From positions 1 through 18,740 of the forward strand of contig JAFDFH010000008.1 of NCBI GenBank assembly GCA_019309945.1: DNA of 18,740 bases. The letters are read 5' to 3'. This document shows positions 7,312 through 15,065 of this stretch, in pieces. Position 1 is the stretch's first letter. Every line of letters begins with the position of its first letter. The stretch comes from Deltaproteobacteria bacterium. GTDB lineage: Bacteria > Desulfobacterota > Desulfobacteria > Desulfobacterales > JAFDFH01. The position numbers and the translations under genes were made by a program. The notes below the pieces were generated by a model. It was not told the DNA's origin, did no database searches, and was given only the letters and a program-made list of their open reading frames with translations.

Positions 7312-8181
7312 TCATGCTTTTTCCCCTTTATCCCCTTTCCCGCTTTTCCATTCCGGAAGCTTTCTGGGAGAGGGCCCCGAGTATGTCATATGCTCGCGAA
7401 TCAGATCCGAAGGCATCGGGGCCTTGAGCCGTTCGTTGCGCAGCTTTGTCTCGAACCCGTGAGCCATCAGGCCCAAACCTCGTGAAAGACACACAAAACC
7501 CATGGCCGTTTCCGCGGGAATACCGCATTCACATAAAGCCACGGCGCCTCCGCCGTCGATGTTCAGGGGGATCTTATTTTTCGAGAATATTTTTGGGAGT
7601 ACCTGCTCATATGTTTGCGCCCATTTCATAAACCGGCCCGATACTAGGCCTTCTATTTGAGCTTCCTTGACCAACTCGAAGAGGCGGATCACCCTTGGGT
7701 CCCTGTCGTGGACAGGATGTCCGAACCCGGGTAGATACTGCTTTTCTTCTCGATAGCGGCGGCAAATTTCATCGACTACGTCATCGGGTGAGCGACCCGT
7801 TTCTTCAATAATCCGGTCGGTATCATAAAAGAGCCGCGTTGCCGCCTCAATCGGACCGCCGTGGATTTCACCCAGCAGATTCATACCTGAAGCCATTACA
7901 CAGTTCAAGGGAATCCCGCACGTTGCACCCATAATAGCGGTAGCCACAGCGGGGGAATTCGCTCCATGATCGCAAACCGCGACAAGTAGAGCCTCTATCA
8001 AACCTTTAATTTTGGGATGCGGCGGCAGTTCTCCCATGATCATTAAATAAGCCATTTCGCCATAGCTTACCCGACCCATCAGGTCTTCAATGGCGTAGCC
8101 TTTGATTAGCAGTTCGTTCGGACTGACCCGGATGATAGACGTATCCCACCATCCTTTTTCCTCATGGCGAGTTTTGCTCAT
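7312..8181 (-). CDS. Citryl-CoA lyase / citrate synthase-like protein
   Basis: This 289-residue protein belongs to the citrate synthase superfamily but is much shorter than full citrate synthases (about 370-430 residues), a size typical of citryl-CoA lyase. Conserved active-site elements are visible: H72 in DHGANSPA, H107 in EIHGGPIEAA, H155 in PGFGHPVHDRDPR and D209 in NIDGGG. These match the His/His/Asp catalytic set of citrate synthases. The reaction would be cleavage of citryl-CoA (or a related 3-hydroxy-3-carboxyacyl-CoA) to acetyl-CoA and a 2-oxoacid, or the reverse. GGGAG lies six bases before the ATG at 8181. Within the same array are two DUF362 proteins, a ThDP lyase and an acyl-CoA dehydrogenase. 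No aconitase or isocitrate dehydrogenase is present, so a TCA-cycle role is not favoured by context. Confidence 0.85.
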   Translation of the reverse strand: MSKTRHEEKGWWDTSIIRVSPNELLIKGYAIEDLMGRVSYGEMAYLMIMGELPPHPKIKGLIEALLVAVCDHGANSPAVATAIMGATCGIPLNCVMASGMNLLGEIHGGPIEAATRLFYDTDRIIEETGRSPDDVVDEICRRYREEKQYLPGFGHPVHDRDPRVIRLFELVKEAQIEGLVSGRFMKWAQTYEQVLPKIFSKNKIPLNIDGGGAVALCECGIPAETAMGFVCLSRGLGLMAHGFETKLRNERLKAPMPSDLIREHMTYSGPSPRKLPEWKSGKGDKGEKA

Positions 8182-8195
8182 ATTCCACTCCCGTT

Positions 8196-8491
8196 TTATT
8201 TCTTTTGTGCCAGAGCCCGGAGTTTTTCCGCTCCCTCCGGTAGATCTACTGTTTTAACTCTCTCCCTAAAGGGGGAATTAATTGTCAAGCTATAATTGAC
8301 GGTTTCGTAAAAAGTATTTGAATAAGCGTCGGATGGCTAAGTAAAAAGGCTCATATACAAGGCGTAGTGGTTTTTCAGGGACAAGACTATACATATAGTA
8401 TGTCGAGTTCCTGAAAAACAGCTACAACGCAGTAGATGAGACTTTTTACGACGCCATCATAATTCACAATTCGAGCTTTGGCAGCATTCAT
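8196..8491 (-). pseudogene. Small gene interrupted by a MITE-like element
   Basis: An ATG at 8491, preceded by GAGGAG eight bases upstream and 12 bp after the DUF362-ferredoxin stop, begins MNAAKARIVNY and then runs into an inverted-repeat element. On the far side of the element the frame resumes as SLTINSPFRERVKTVDLPEG then AEKLRALAQKK and a TAA at 8196-8198, 14 bp before the citryl-CoA-lyase-like start. Removing the element plus one copy of its 6-bp target duplication joins the two halves exactly in frame to give 42 residues. I do not recognise the product. In its present form the frame is broken and reaches a stop inside the element. The neat spacing to both neighbours supports a real ancestral gene. 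Confidence 0.6.
8298..8458. mobile_element. 161-bp MITE-like element with terminal inverted repeats and a 6-bp target duplication
   Basis: The ends are imperfect inverted repeats of 18 bases (8298-8315 and 8441-8458; 15 of 18 match) sharing TCGTAAAAAGT in inward orientation. An inner pair of arms (about 8350-8382 and 8406-8439) shares TTTTTCAGG, and the centre is the palindrome ACTATACATATAGT (8386-8399). The element is flanked on both sides by ATAATT (8292-8297 and 8459-8464), a perfect target-site duplication. It has no coding capacity and would need a transposase supplied in trans. It interrupts a small ORF. Confidence 0.8.
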
Positions 8492-8503
8492 TTCCTTTGC
8501 TCC

Positions 8504-9571
8504 TCACTGCAATGCAATCGCTTTCTCAGGGCAGATTTCCTGGCAGCAGAAACACATGATGCATGTATCGGCATCAACCACCGGCAGGCTGTCTGACATA
8601 CTCAGAGCGGATACCGGGCATTGTTCGACACAGGTTTCGCACCCCGTGCACAATTCCGGATCCGCTTTCGGGCGGAGCAGTGTTTTGTCGCGGATCACCT
8701 CCTGCAAAGCGGTCGACTTGGTAATCGCTTCGCCCCCCAGTGGCGGCAGTTTAAAATCCGGAATGGTCGTCAATTCACCGATGATCTCTAGGGCGTTTGA
8801 TTCGTAGCTGCCAAGTCCCTGATCGGCGGCTTTTCGGAGGAAGCGCAGCTTTCCCGGTTCAAGCCCCATCATGCGTGACATCGTGGCATCTAGCGCCACG
8901 GCATTGTCCGATGCCATTATGCGGTTGATGGTTCTCAAGTCCGGAGATGCTGGGCCATTACCTTCCATACCGACCACGGCATCGAGGATAAAAAGATCGG
9001 GAATCCGCAGCCGAAAAACTTTCACCACCACATCGTGAAATCTCTTCGGTTCACCGGCCTTCCGATGCAGCATCGCCTTTTGGGCGCCGGGTAGAAAACC
9101 GTAGCTGTTTTTAATGCCGCCGGTCATAACGGTCAGGCCGTGTGTTTTGAATTTCGGAAGGGAAATGACTACATCGGCTTCCATGATTTCCCGGGACACG
9201 CTGAGCCGTTTGGAATAGTCCGGATCAAAATCGACCTTTACGCTCTCGTTACCGATATTGCGGTAGTATCCTTGGGCTGCTTTCAACAGGCCGGTCTCTT
9301 CGAAACCTTTTTCATTGGCACCGTAACTGAAAACCCCCGGATTGTCCCCCACCACAATCTTGGCCGGATTCATCTGTTCCAATTTCTCGACCACCGCTCT
9401 GAGTACCGCCGGATGTGTTGCAACCCCCTCTTCCGGTTTTGACGCCCTGAGCACGTTCGGTTTCACCAAGACTTTTTTCTTGAAAACATCGACGGGAAAG
9501 AGCTCAAATGCTCGATCCACGGCTTGCCGGCAATTCTCGTAAGTCGCCGGATGAATCATCACACGATGCAT
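8504..9571 (-). CDS. DUF362 protein with C-terminal double 4Fe-4S ferredoxin domain
   Basis: This 355-residue protein, numbered from the ATG at 9571, has an N-terminal DUF362 domain with KPN (37-39), LPKFKTH (138-144) and GGIKNSYG (151-158). Its C-terminus is a bacterial-type 2x[4Fe-4S] ferredoxin domain with C308, C311, C314, C318 and C337, C340, C343, C347, each set ending in Cys-Pro. The ferredoxin part should carry low-potential electrons; the DUF362 domain has no established reaction. AAAGGAG (9585-9579) lies seven bases before the ATG and favours it over an in-frame TTG at 9595. This is the first gene of the minus-strand array. A possible -10 (TATAAT, 9622-9617) lies about 46 bases upstream without a clear -35. 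The partner DUF362 domain in the ThDP fusion suggests that both work on the same pathway, which is inference. Confidence 0.9.
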   Translation of the reverse strand: MHRVMIHPATYENCRQAVDRAFELFPVDVFKKKVLVKPNVLRASKPEEGVATHPAVLRAVVEKLEQMNPAKIVVGDNPGVFSYGANEKGFEETGLLKAAQGYYRNIGNESVKVDFDPDYSKRLSVSREIMEADVVISLPKFKTHGLTVMTGGIKNSYGFLPGAQKAMLHRKAGEPKRFHDVVVKVFRLRIPDLFILDAVVGMEGNGPASPDLRTINRIMASDNAVALDATMSRMMGLEPGKLRFLRKAADQGLGSYESNALEIIGELTTIPDFKLPPLGGEAITKSTALQEVIRDKTLLRPKADPELCTGCETCVEQCPVSALSMSDSLPVVDADTCIMCFCCQEICPEKAIALQ

Positions 9572-9578
9572 GCACAAA

Positions 9579-9585
9579 CTCCTTT
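9579..9585 (-). promoter_or_regulatory. Ribosome binding site of the DUF362-ferredoxin gene
   Basis: AAAGGAG lies seven bases before the ATG at 9571 and sets the start there rather than at the upstream TTG. Confidence 0.7.
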
Positions 9586-9595
9586 CATGGTTCAA

Positions 9596-9995
9596 TTAAT
9601 TGATCACTTGGACAAAATTATATCGGTCCGTATCATCCGTAAAGACCTGACCTTGGTCTATCTCCCGACATATAATGTGATGTACAGCACCTGCTGCATC
9701 TATCCTTGTTTGTCGTGGCAGGTTTAACCCATATCATAAAAACCAGCGCATATAAACGCACATTTTCATTACCGGCCCCATGCTTTTCCCGGGCAAGCAA
9801 ATAGCTTCTATCTGAATCAGTTAGAGTTGACTTTGACGTTTCCCTGCCGGTTCCGGCGAGCCACTTGACAAAGACCCATCATCCTTTTATGCTATAAACC
9901 GTTTTCGCTCCACGGCTTGCTCCGTCAAACCGGTTTTAAGCGCTGAAATCCGCTTTCGCTGGTTATTTTCAACCTGTATCGATCGATAGACCAAT
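9596..9995. other. Divergent intergenic region between the two gene groups
   Basis: About 400 bases without a supported gene separate the leftward array from the rightward inositol-phosphate synthase gene. It holds a sigma70-like promoter for the rightward gene (9865-9893), a possible leftward -10 (9622-9617), and a short perfect stem GCCGG/CCGGC around 9846-9857. Nothing else was recognised. Confidence 0.6.
9865..9893 (+). promoter_or_regulatory. Sigma70-like promoter upstream of the inositol-phosphate synthase gene
   Basis: A perfect -35 TTGACA (9865-9870) is followed after 17 bases by TATGCT (9888-9893), a fair -10. The expected transcript would start near 9900, leaving a leader of about 95 bases before the ATG at 9996. 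Confidence 0.55.
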
Positions 9996-11180
9996 ATGGC
10001 TTTTCCAGAAAAAGAAGACACGCCGGCCCTGCTGCTTATGGTGGCCGGTGCCAAGGGGGCTGTGGCCTCCACCGTAGCGGTTGCCGCGGCAGTTTTGAAA
10101 TCCGAACCCTATCAGGGGCTTGGCGGGCTGACCACGGCGGAAAAGTTCCCCTTTTTGGGGGGACTCGACCGGATAAAAATGGGTGGATGGGATATTTCGA
10201 CCGAGGTATTGCCTGATGCCGTGAAGCGGCATGGTGTTTTGCCATCATCCCTTTGGGAACCTCATGCCGTTGATTTAACCGGCCTGACGATCCGACCGGC
10301 GCCATCGGCAGGCGATGCCCTGGAACATCAGGTGGAGGCGATTCGGGCCGATATCCGCGCATTTCAGGCCGAACACCCCGATGCCGAACCGGTAATGGTC
10401 AATCTACTGCCGGCCAACTGTGATCTTGACAAATCCCGGCGGTTTGAAACCCTGGACCAATTGCTAACGACAAGGGGAACCACCCCCCCCGATCTGGCCT
10501 ATGGCATCGCCGCTGTCCTGGCTGGCATACCGGTGGTCAACTATACGCCCAACACCATTGAACTTGACGCCGTCTGTGAGGAGGCCCAAAAGCGCTGCGT
10601 CCCCCTGGCCGGGCGGGACGGTAAAAGCGGCCAAACCTATTTTAAAGTTGTGCTGGCTTCGGCTTTCAAAGCCCGATCCATGACTGTTGATGGTTGGTAC
10701 AGCCTCAATATCCTGGGTAACGCGGACGGGAAAAATCTTATGGATCCGGACAGGGCCTGTGGCAAGATGAAAAACAAGACCCAGTTGTTGAATGATATCC
10801 TGGGTTATACAGTGGGTGGGCGGTACGGTGAATCCGCCCATAAAGTGCATATCGACTATTATCCACCCCGAGGAGACGCAAAGGAAGCCTGGGATGTGAT
10901 CGATTTTTCAGGCCTCTTCGGACTGCCTATGAGTCTGCGCCTGAATCTGCAGGGCCGCGACTCCATCCTGGCGGCACCGATGGTCATTGACCTGGCCCGC
11001 TGGGTGGCCGCCCTGAAAATGGCCGGCATGGGCGGTACCATTCCCGAGCTGGGATTTTTCTTTAAAAAACCGGTTGGACCCAACCCTCCCTTGACGTTCC
11101 AGGACCAATTGACCGCATTGCATCGCCTGGAAAGGCAAATCATTGAAAAACGCTCTGTTTCCCCATCGAGCCCTGCCTGA
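9996..11180 (+). CDS. Myo-inositol-1-phosphate synthase family protein
   Basis: This 394-residue protein matches the inositol-3-phosphate synthase family, which converts glucose 6-phosphate to myo-inositol phosphate with bound NAD. The N-terminal Rossmann motif reads VAGAKGAVASTVA (16-28). The family signature KSGQT is at 210-214 in GRDGKSGQTYFK. LNILGNADGKNL (237-248) and the lysine-rich KVHIDYYPPRGDAKEAWDVI (283-302) follow the usual catalytic-domain order. An in-frame TAG at 9987-9989 forces a start at or after 9996, yet no Shine-Dalgarno sequence precedes this ATG. The downstream TIM-barrel gene begins 32 bases later, so the pair is probably one transcript. The product could feed inositol lipids or solutes, or a specialised metabolite. 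Paralogues of altered substrate exist in this family, so the exact reaction is inference. Confidence 0.88.
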   Translation: MAFPEKEDTPALLLMVAGAKGAVASTVAVAAAVLKSEPYQGLGGLTTAEKFPFLGGLDRIKMGGWDISTEVLPDAVKRHGVLPSSLWEPHAVDLTGLTIRPAPSAGDALEHQVEAIRADIRAFQAEHPDAEPVMVNLLPANCDLDKSRRFETLDQLLTTRGTTPPDLAYGIAAVLAGIPVVNYTPNTIELDAVCEEAQKRCVPLAGRDGKSGQTYFKVVLASAFKARSMTVDGWYSLNILGNADGKNLMDPDRACGKMKNKTQLLNDILGYTVGGRYGESAHKVHIDYYPPRGDAKEAWDVIDFSGLFGLPMSLRLNLQGRDSILAAPMVIDLARWVAALKMAGMGGTIPELGFFFKKPVGPNPPLTFQDQLTALHRLERQIIEKRSVSPSSPA

Positions 11181-11198
11181 AAGTGAAAGGCCGAAGCA

Positions 11199-11204
11199 AA
11201 AGGA
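11199..11204 (+). promoter_or_regulatory. Ribosome binding site of the TIM-barrel gene
   Basis: AAAGGA lies eight bases before the ATG at 11213 and supports that start over the in-frame GTG at 11183 and the ATG at 11204. Confidence 0.55.
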
Positions 11205-11212
11205 TGGTCAGT

Positions 11213-12058
11213 ATGATTTTCGGATACAGCACCAATGCCTTTGTAAAATACGCACTCATAGAATCAATGGAGAAGATCTCCCTTATCGGCTTCAAGGGTG
11301 TGGAGATCATGTGTGACCAGCCCCACCTCTACCCACCGGAATACACAGCCGAAAAACTCGAAGAGGTCAAAAAGACCCTCATTCAAAACGGACTGAAACC
11401 CACCAACCTTAACAGTTTCACCCTGTTTGCCGTGGGAGATACCTATCTGCCCTCATGGATTGAAGCCGATCCGGCCAGACGGCGGATCCGGGTGGAGCAC
11501 ACCCTGGCCTGCCTGGAAATCGCCGCCTTTTTAGGGTGTGCCAATATTTCGATCCCACCGGGTGGGCCGCTTCCAAAGGGCATGATCCGTAAAACAGCCC
11601 TGTCCCTGTTTCATGAGGAACTGGCAAAAGTGATTCCAAAGGCTGAAGAACTGGGTGTTCGATTGCTGATAGAACCTGAGCCCGACCTGCTCATGGAACG
11701 CACGACCGAAATCAAACCCTTTGTCCGCGAGATTCAGTCGCCGGCCGTGGGGATCAATTTTGACATCGGCCATTTCTTTTGCGCCGGAGAGGACCCCGTT
11801 GCGGCATTGGAAGAACTCTTTGAATGGGTGGGACACATGCACATCGAAGACATCGCTTCCAATCGCAGGCACAACCACCTGATTGCCGGACAGGGCGCCA
11901 TCGACTTTTTACCGATTTTCCAGACGATGCAGCGCCTTGAATACGCGCATGATATAAGTCTGGAGCTTTATCCCTATGTCGACACCCCCGTGGAAGCCGG
12001 AACAACAAGCCTTGCCGTTTTGGCACCGCTGATGGCCCGGGCCGGCATCGCCGGATAG
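11213..12058 (+). CDS. Xylose-isomerase-like TIM-barrel protein (sugar phosphate isomerase/epimerase type)
   Basis: The 281 residues starting MIFGYSTNAF form one AP-endonuclease-2/xylose-isomerase-like barrel. The divalent metal site can be followed along the strands: E154 in LLIEPEPD, D184 and H187 in NFDIGHF, H208/H210 in GHMHIED, and E251 in SLELYPY. Members isomerise or epimerise sugars, polyols and their phosphates in the cytoplasm. It follows the inositol-phosphate synthase gene by 32 bases, which suggests that it acts on an inositol or cyclitol derivative. A similar TIM-barrel protein occurs in ebo-type clusters of other bacteria, but no other ebo gene is visible here, so that link is weak. 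A GTG at 11183 would add ten residues before the domain and lacks a good ribosome site. Confidence 0.82.
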   Translation: MIFGYSTNAFVKYALIESMEKISLIGFKGVEIMCDQPHLYPPEYTAEKLEEVKKTLIQNGLKPTNLNSFTLFAVGDTYLPSWIEADPARRRIRVEHTLACLEIAAFLGCANISIPPGGPLPKGMIRKTALSLFHEELAKVIPKAEELGVRLLIEPEPDLLMERTTEIKPFVREIQSPAVGINFDIGHFFCAGEDPVAALEELFEWVGHMHIEDIASNRRHNHLIAGQGAIDFLPIFQTMQRLEYAHDISLELYPYVDTPVEAGTTSLAVLAPLMARAGIAG

Positions 12059-12060
12059 CG

Positions 12061-12093
12061 TAGCGGGCCTACCGGAACATATTGAGAAGGTAC
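12061..12093. repeat. 33-bp dispersed direct repeat, copy A
   Basis: This copy begins TAGCGGGCCTACC and ends GAACATATTGAGAAGGTAC. It matches 16371-16403 at 30 of 33 positions in the same orientation. It fills the space between two convergent genes, starting two bases after the plus-strand stop codon and ending one base before the minus-strand stop codon. Confidence 0.75.
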
Positions 12094-12813
12094 TCAAAAT
12101 GCTGTTTTTCCCGACTTGGCTCTTTCCTGTTCTTTTGTTTTTGTAGCAACCAGTTGTTTCAGGTTATCAACATAATAGATCACAATATGATATTCATGAC
12201 GGCCAAACTGGTCGGGTACCAGGGATACGATCAAAAAATCGGTATTTTTCTTCCAGAACATGGATGTACCGTTTTCTTCCTGCCAGTCGATGACCCCCGG
12301 CCGGCCGTATTTTGTTTCCAACGTTTTTACGATATCGGCTTCATCTTTTCGGAAAGTTATTTTAAACAGCAAAGGTGTTTTTGTATAGCCCGAGAAAACC
12401 AGCTCCACGTATTTAAAAGGCACATTTTGCTTTTGAGCGTAGCGGTACATGAGCTTAACCGTGTTATGCTCGACTCTTTCTCCAGGCGGAAAATTTAATA
12501 GCCGGTTCAGTTCATCTAAATTCGGGAAATATTTTTTCAGAAACCCCCGGTAGTTAATTTCTAAATCGATGACGCTGCGATGCTCGATGGCATCGCGACC
12601 GAGCTTATTTTCCAACTCTTTCCGGACATGGTTGGTTAACTTCGTATTGATTCCCAGATCAAAAAACGTAAAACTTTCAGCTTTGGCCGGCACAGGCGTA
12701 GTTTCGGCCGGCTCCTGCCTGTCACTGCAGGACATTAAAACCGGAAGCGTCAAGATGACAAATGTAATATAAAAAGCGGTTGTCTTATTTTGCAATTTCA
12801 TTATCCAATGCAT
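12094..12813 (-). CDS. Predicted lipoprotein of unknown function
   Basis: This 239-residue protein begins with a short charged N-terminus, a hydrophobic stretch (TTAFYITFVILTLPVLMSC) and a lipobox-like LMSC with the modified cysteine at C29, so it is probably exported and lipid-anchored. A proline- and threonine-rich tether follows (PAETTPVPAK). The mature part is soluble, with charged helices and beta-rich segments such as YKYVELVF-type strands near residue 140, and a lysine/glutamate-rich tail. I do not recognise a family. AAGG lies seven bases before the ATG at 12813; another ATG at 12801 is possible. It lies 147 bases downstream of the secreted M1-type peptidase on the same strand and may be cotranscribed. 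Its 3' end converges on the TIM-barrel gene, with a dispersed repeat between. Confidence 0.72.
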   Translation of the reverse strand: MHWIMKLQNKTTAFYITFVILTLPVLMSCSDRQEPAETTPVPAKAESFTFFDLGINTKLTNHVRKELENKLGRDAIEHRSVIDLEINYRGFLKKYFPNLDELNRLLNFPPGERVEHNTVKLMYRYAQKQNVPFKYVELVFSGYTKTPLLFKITFRKDEADIVKTLETKYGRPGVIDWQEENGTSMFWKKNTDFLIVSLVPDQFGRHEYHIVIYYVDNLKQLVATKTKEQERAKSGKTAF

Positions 12814-12853
12814 GGGAAAACCTTAAAGTAATTAACTATTGATCCGCCGGGGA

Positions 12854-12952
12854 ACACCTGAAGCCTGAAACCTACTCTCTACCCCATGCCCTATGCTCAG
12901 TCTATTCCGACTTCCATCTCCTTATCCCCTGACACCTGACACCCGGCACCTG
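12854..12952. repeat. Degenerate CCTGA-type short repeats between the peptidase and lipoprotein genes
   Basis: Short units of the form ACCTGA/GCCTGAA occur at 12854-12872, and CCCCTGACACCTGACACCC and then GGCACCTG at 12926-12952, separated by C/T-rich sequence. The minus-strand reading is GGTGTCAGGTGTCAG. They look like slipped or decayed simple repeats with no coding content. Confidence 0.4.
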
Positions 12953-12960
12953 TCCTCTAA

Positions 12961-15063
12961 TCATTTACTGTGACCCCACGCATACATCAGCGGTGACATT
13001 TCCACCGGCAAGACGCCCCTATCGCTATTTTTCCCGCTGTGAAATGTGAGGTAACTGTATTTCCCGTAATGGGTGATTTTTCCGGCCACAATCTTGCCTG
13101 ATTGCGACGATAACGGCATAAACAGAGCAGCAATACGATTTTCGGCATAAGGATGATCAAATACACCAAAAAAAACATCAGATGCCTTGTCATATAATAC
13201 ATTATTGAGCGAAAAGGACTTTGCCCGGATGGTGACCATGGCCGGCATTTTTTTTAAGAGATCTTTGTTCCGGGGGCGACCGATCATCAAAATGTCATTT
13301 TTAACCAGCCCTTGCCGCTTCAACTCATCTTCAGTAACAAACTCATTATATTTCAAGCCCAATGAAAGCACAAGTGTTTCAGCAGCCTTCTTTAACTCCG
13401 TATCGAGGTGATCGGACAATACCGTCACAACCGACGGCGAACTTTTAAGGGCGTTGACGGCAGGCGGGATTTCCGAGGGATAAAGCCGCCTGAAAATATC
13501 ATAATCGGGATCTGCCGTGAGTTTTTGGGGCCGGTCGTTACACGTCAACTCAAAGGTTGTGGCCTGTCCGGATACGTCAATTATTTGGGTGGTCATCTTT
13601 TCGGGGGTTTTAAGTGCGAGTATTAAGGGGAAATTATAATAGGGCCGAAGCTGAATGATCCGTCCGCTTACCTTCCAGATGCCGCCCGTGCGTTCAGCCC
13701 GGACGGCATCCACGCTGAACTGAGCCGCACCTTTACGGAATATCCACTGGTCGAAAAAATCCTGCAGGGAACGTTTCCCGCGGGTTTCAAATGCGTGTTG
13801 CAGGTCGGTCCAGGAAGTCCGCCGGAAAAGGCGGTCCCGGTACAGGTCCCGCAAGGCTCCCCAAAAGGCTTCGGCGCCCAGGATTTGCCGGATCATGTGA
13901 AAGACCATAGCGCCTTTGTCATAACCGATTGCTTTGCTGACCGGGTTATAACGACTCTGAAACCGGTCTAAAGCAACATCGCTATCCGGCCCCACCAGCG
14001 TCGAAAAATTTCGTAGCCATTGCCGTCTGTAATCCCGGGCGGCATTTTTGGATTTCATCTCCTTGAACAGGTAATCCGCCACGTAGGTGGTCAAACCTTC
14101 GCTCCAGTTGCCGGCGGCGTAATCTACATAAACCCCGTTGCCCCACCAGCAATGAGCGATTTCATGGCCCAGGCTGGTATGAATAATAAACGGCAGTTGC
14201 AGCACCCTGCCTCCCATGAGTGTGTAAGAAGGAAAGCCATATCCCGTAGGAAAGAAATTTTCAACCACGGCAAATTTCTCAAATGGATACGCCCCGAAAA
14301 GATCCGAATAAAGCCCAATATAGTTGGCGCTGGCCTCCAGGTATGATGCCGCCAGTTGTTTGTTTGGCGGTAACAAATAGGTCGCCACCGTTACCTTGCC
14401 CACCTGTTTTTTTGCAACCACATACCGGGCAACGGAAAGGGACAGACCCTCTACCGGATAGTTTACCTCCCATGCGGATACGGTTTTTCCGTTTGCGGTT
14501 ACATGACCCCGTGACCGGCCCGCAGTGACGGCAATCAGACCGGCGGGCGCGCTGACCTCCACCCGGTAAGTTGCAACGCTGTCCACCAGTTCGGGGTACC
14601 ATCCGGCGCCGTCCAGCAAAAAGCTGCCCTTTGGCGAGATGGTTGCGGTAACACCGAAACCGGGATTATCGGTGTTTACGGGACGCACCGGAACCGGGTC
14701 GTCAAATATGGCCGAATAGTGAATGCTGACCTGCACATCATGGAATTGTTCATCCGTTTCAAGGTTTAGCTTCAGGCGGCCATTTTCAAAATTGAAATTT
14801 CGCGGATTCTGGTTAACTTCCACTTTGAGCTGCGCTATACGTTCGGAAAGACGAAATTCCAGAACTTGGATTCCGTTGGTTTGGATCGCGATGTCATCTC
14901 TGCCGTTCAGCCTCATTTCATCAGGAACCAGTTCAACCTGGATACGGTGGGCCGCATTTAACCCGACCGCCTGTGAAGCTGCAGCACATGAAAAAATGGT
15001 CAACAGAACAACAAATATTTTTAAACAGTGTTTAAATCGAAATATGTCTGAACAGGTTTCCAT
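12961..15063 (-). CDS. Secreted M1-family-like zinc metallopeptidase
   Basis: This 700-residue protein has an N-terminal signal peptide (hydrophobic CLKIFVVLLTIFSCAAASQA, about residues 13-32), so it is exported. The gluzincin zinc site is intact: H300-E301-I-A-H304, with the third ligand E322 eighteen residues further in NWSEGLTTY. The catalytic tyrosine equivalent is Y381 in IGYDKGAMVFHM. Residues ~40-220 look like the beta-rich M1 N-terminal domain. The aminopeptidase motif GAMEN is not present; the corresponding strand reads FFPTGYGFPSYTLMGG (271-286). This suggests altered specificity, perhaps not a simple aminopeptidase. Residues ~540-700 form an additional domain that I do not recognise, with ILMIGRPRNKDLL near 591. 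A hairpin lies directly before the start, and no strong ribosome site is exposed. The lipoprotein gene follows downstream. Confidence 0.87.
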   Translation of the reverse strand: METCSDIFRFKHCLKIFVVLLTIFSCAAASQAVGLNAAHRIQVELVPDEMRLNGRDDIAIQTNGIQVLEFRLSERIAQLKVEVNQNPRNFNFENGRLKLNLETDEQFHDVQVSIHYSAIFDDPVPVRPVNTDNPGFGVTATISPKGSFLLDGAGWYPELVDSVATYRVEVSAPAGLIAVTAGRSRGHVTANGKTVSAWEVNYPVEGLSLSVARYVVAKKQVGKVTVATYLLPPNKQLAASYLEASANYIGLYSDLFGAYPFEKFAVVENFFPTGYGFPSYTLMGGRVLQLPFIIHTSLGHEIAHCWWGNGVYVDYAAGNWSEGLTTYVADYLFKEMKSKNAARDYRRQWLRNFSTLVGPDSDVALDRFQSRYNPVSKAIGYDKGAMVFHMIRQILGAEAFWGALRDLYRDRLFRRTSWTDLQHAFETRGKRSLQDFFDQWIFRKGAAQFSVDAVRAERTGGIWKVSGRIIQLRPYYNFPLILALKTPEKMTTQIIDVSGQATTFELTCNDRPQKLTADPDYDIFRRLYPSEIPPAVNALKSSPSVVTVLSDHLDTELKKAAETLVLSLGLKYNEFVTEDELKRQGLVKNDILMIGRPRNKDLLKKMPAMVTIRAKSFSLNNVLYDKASDVFFGVFDHPYAENRIAALFMPLSSQSGKIVAGKITHYGKYSYLTFHSGKNSDRGVLPVEMSPLMYAWGHSK

Positions 15064-15065
15064 AA

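Noticed and set aside
8298..8458. Bidirectional terminator instead of a mobile element
   Set aside because: The defined terminal repeats and perfect ATAATT flanks, plus in-frame restoration on removal, favour insertion of an element.
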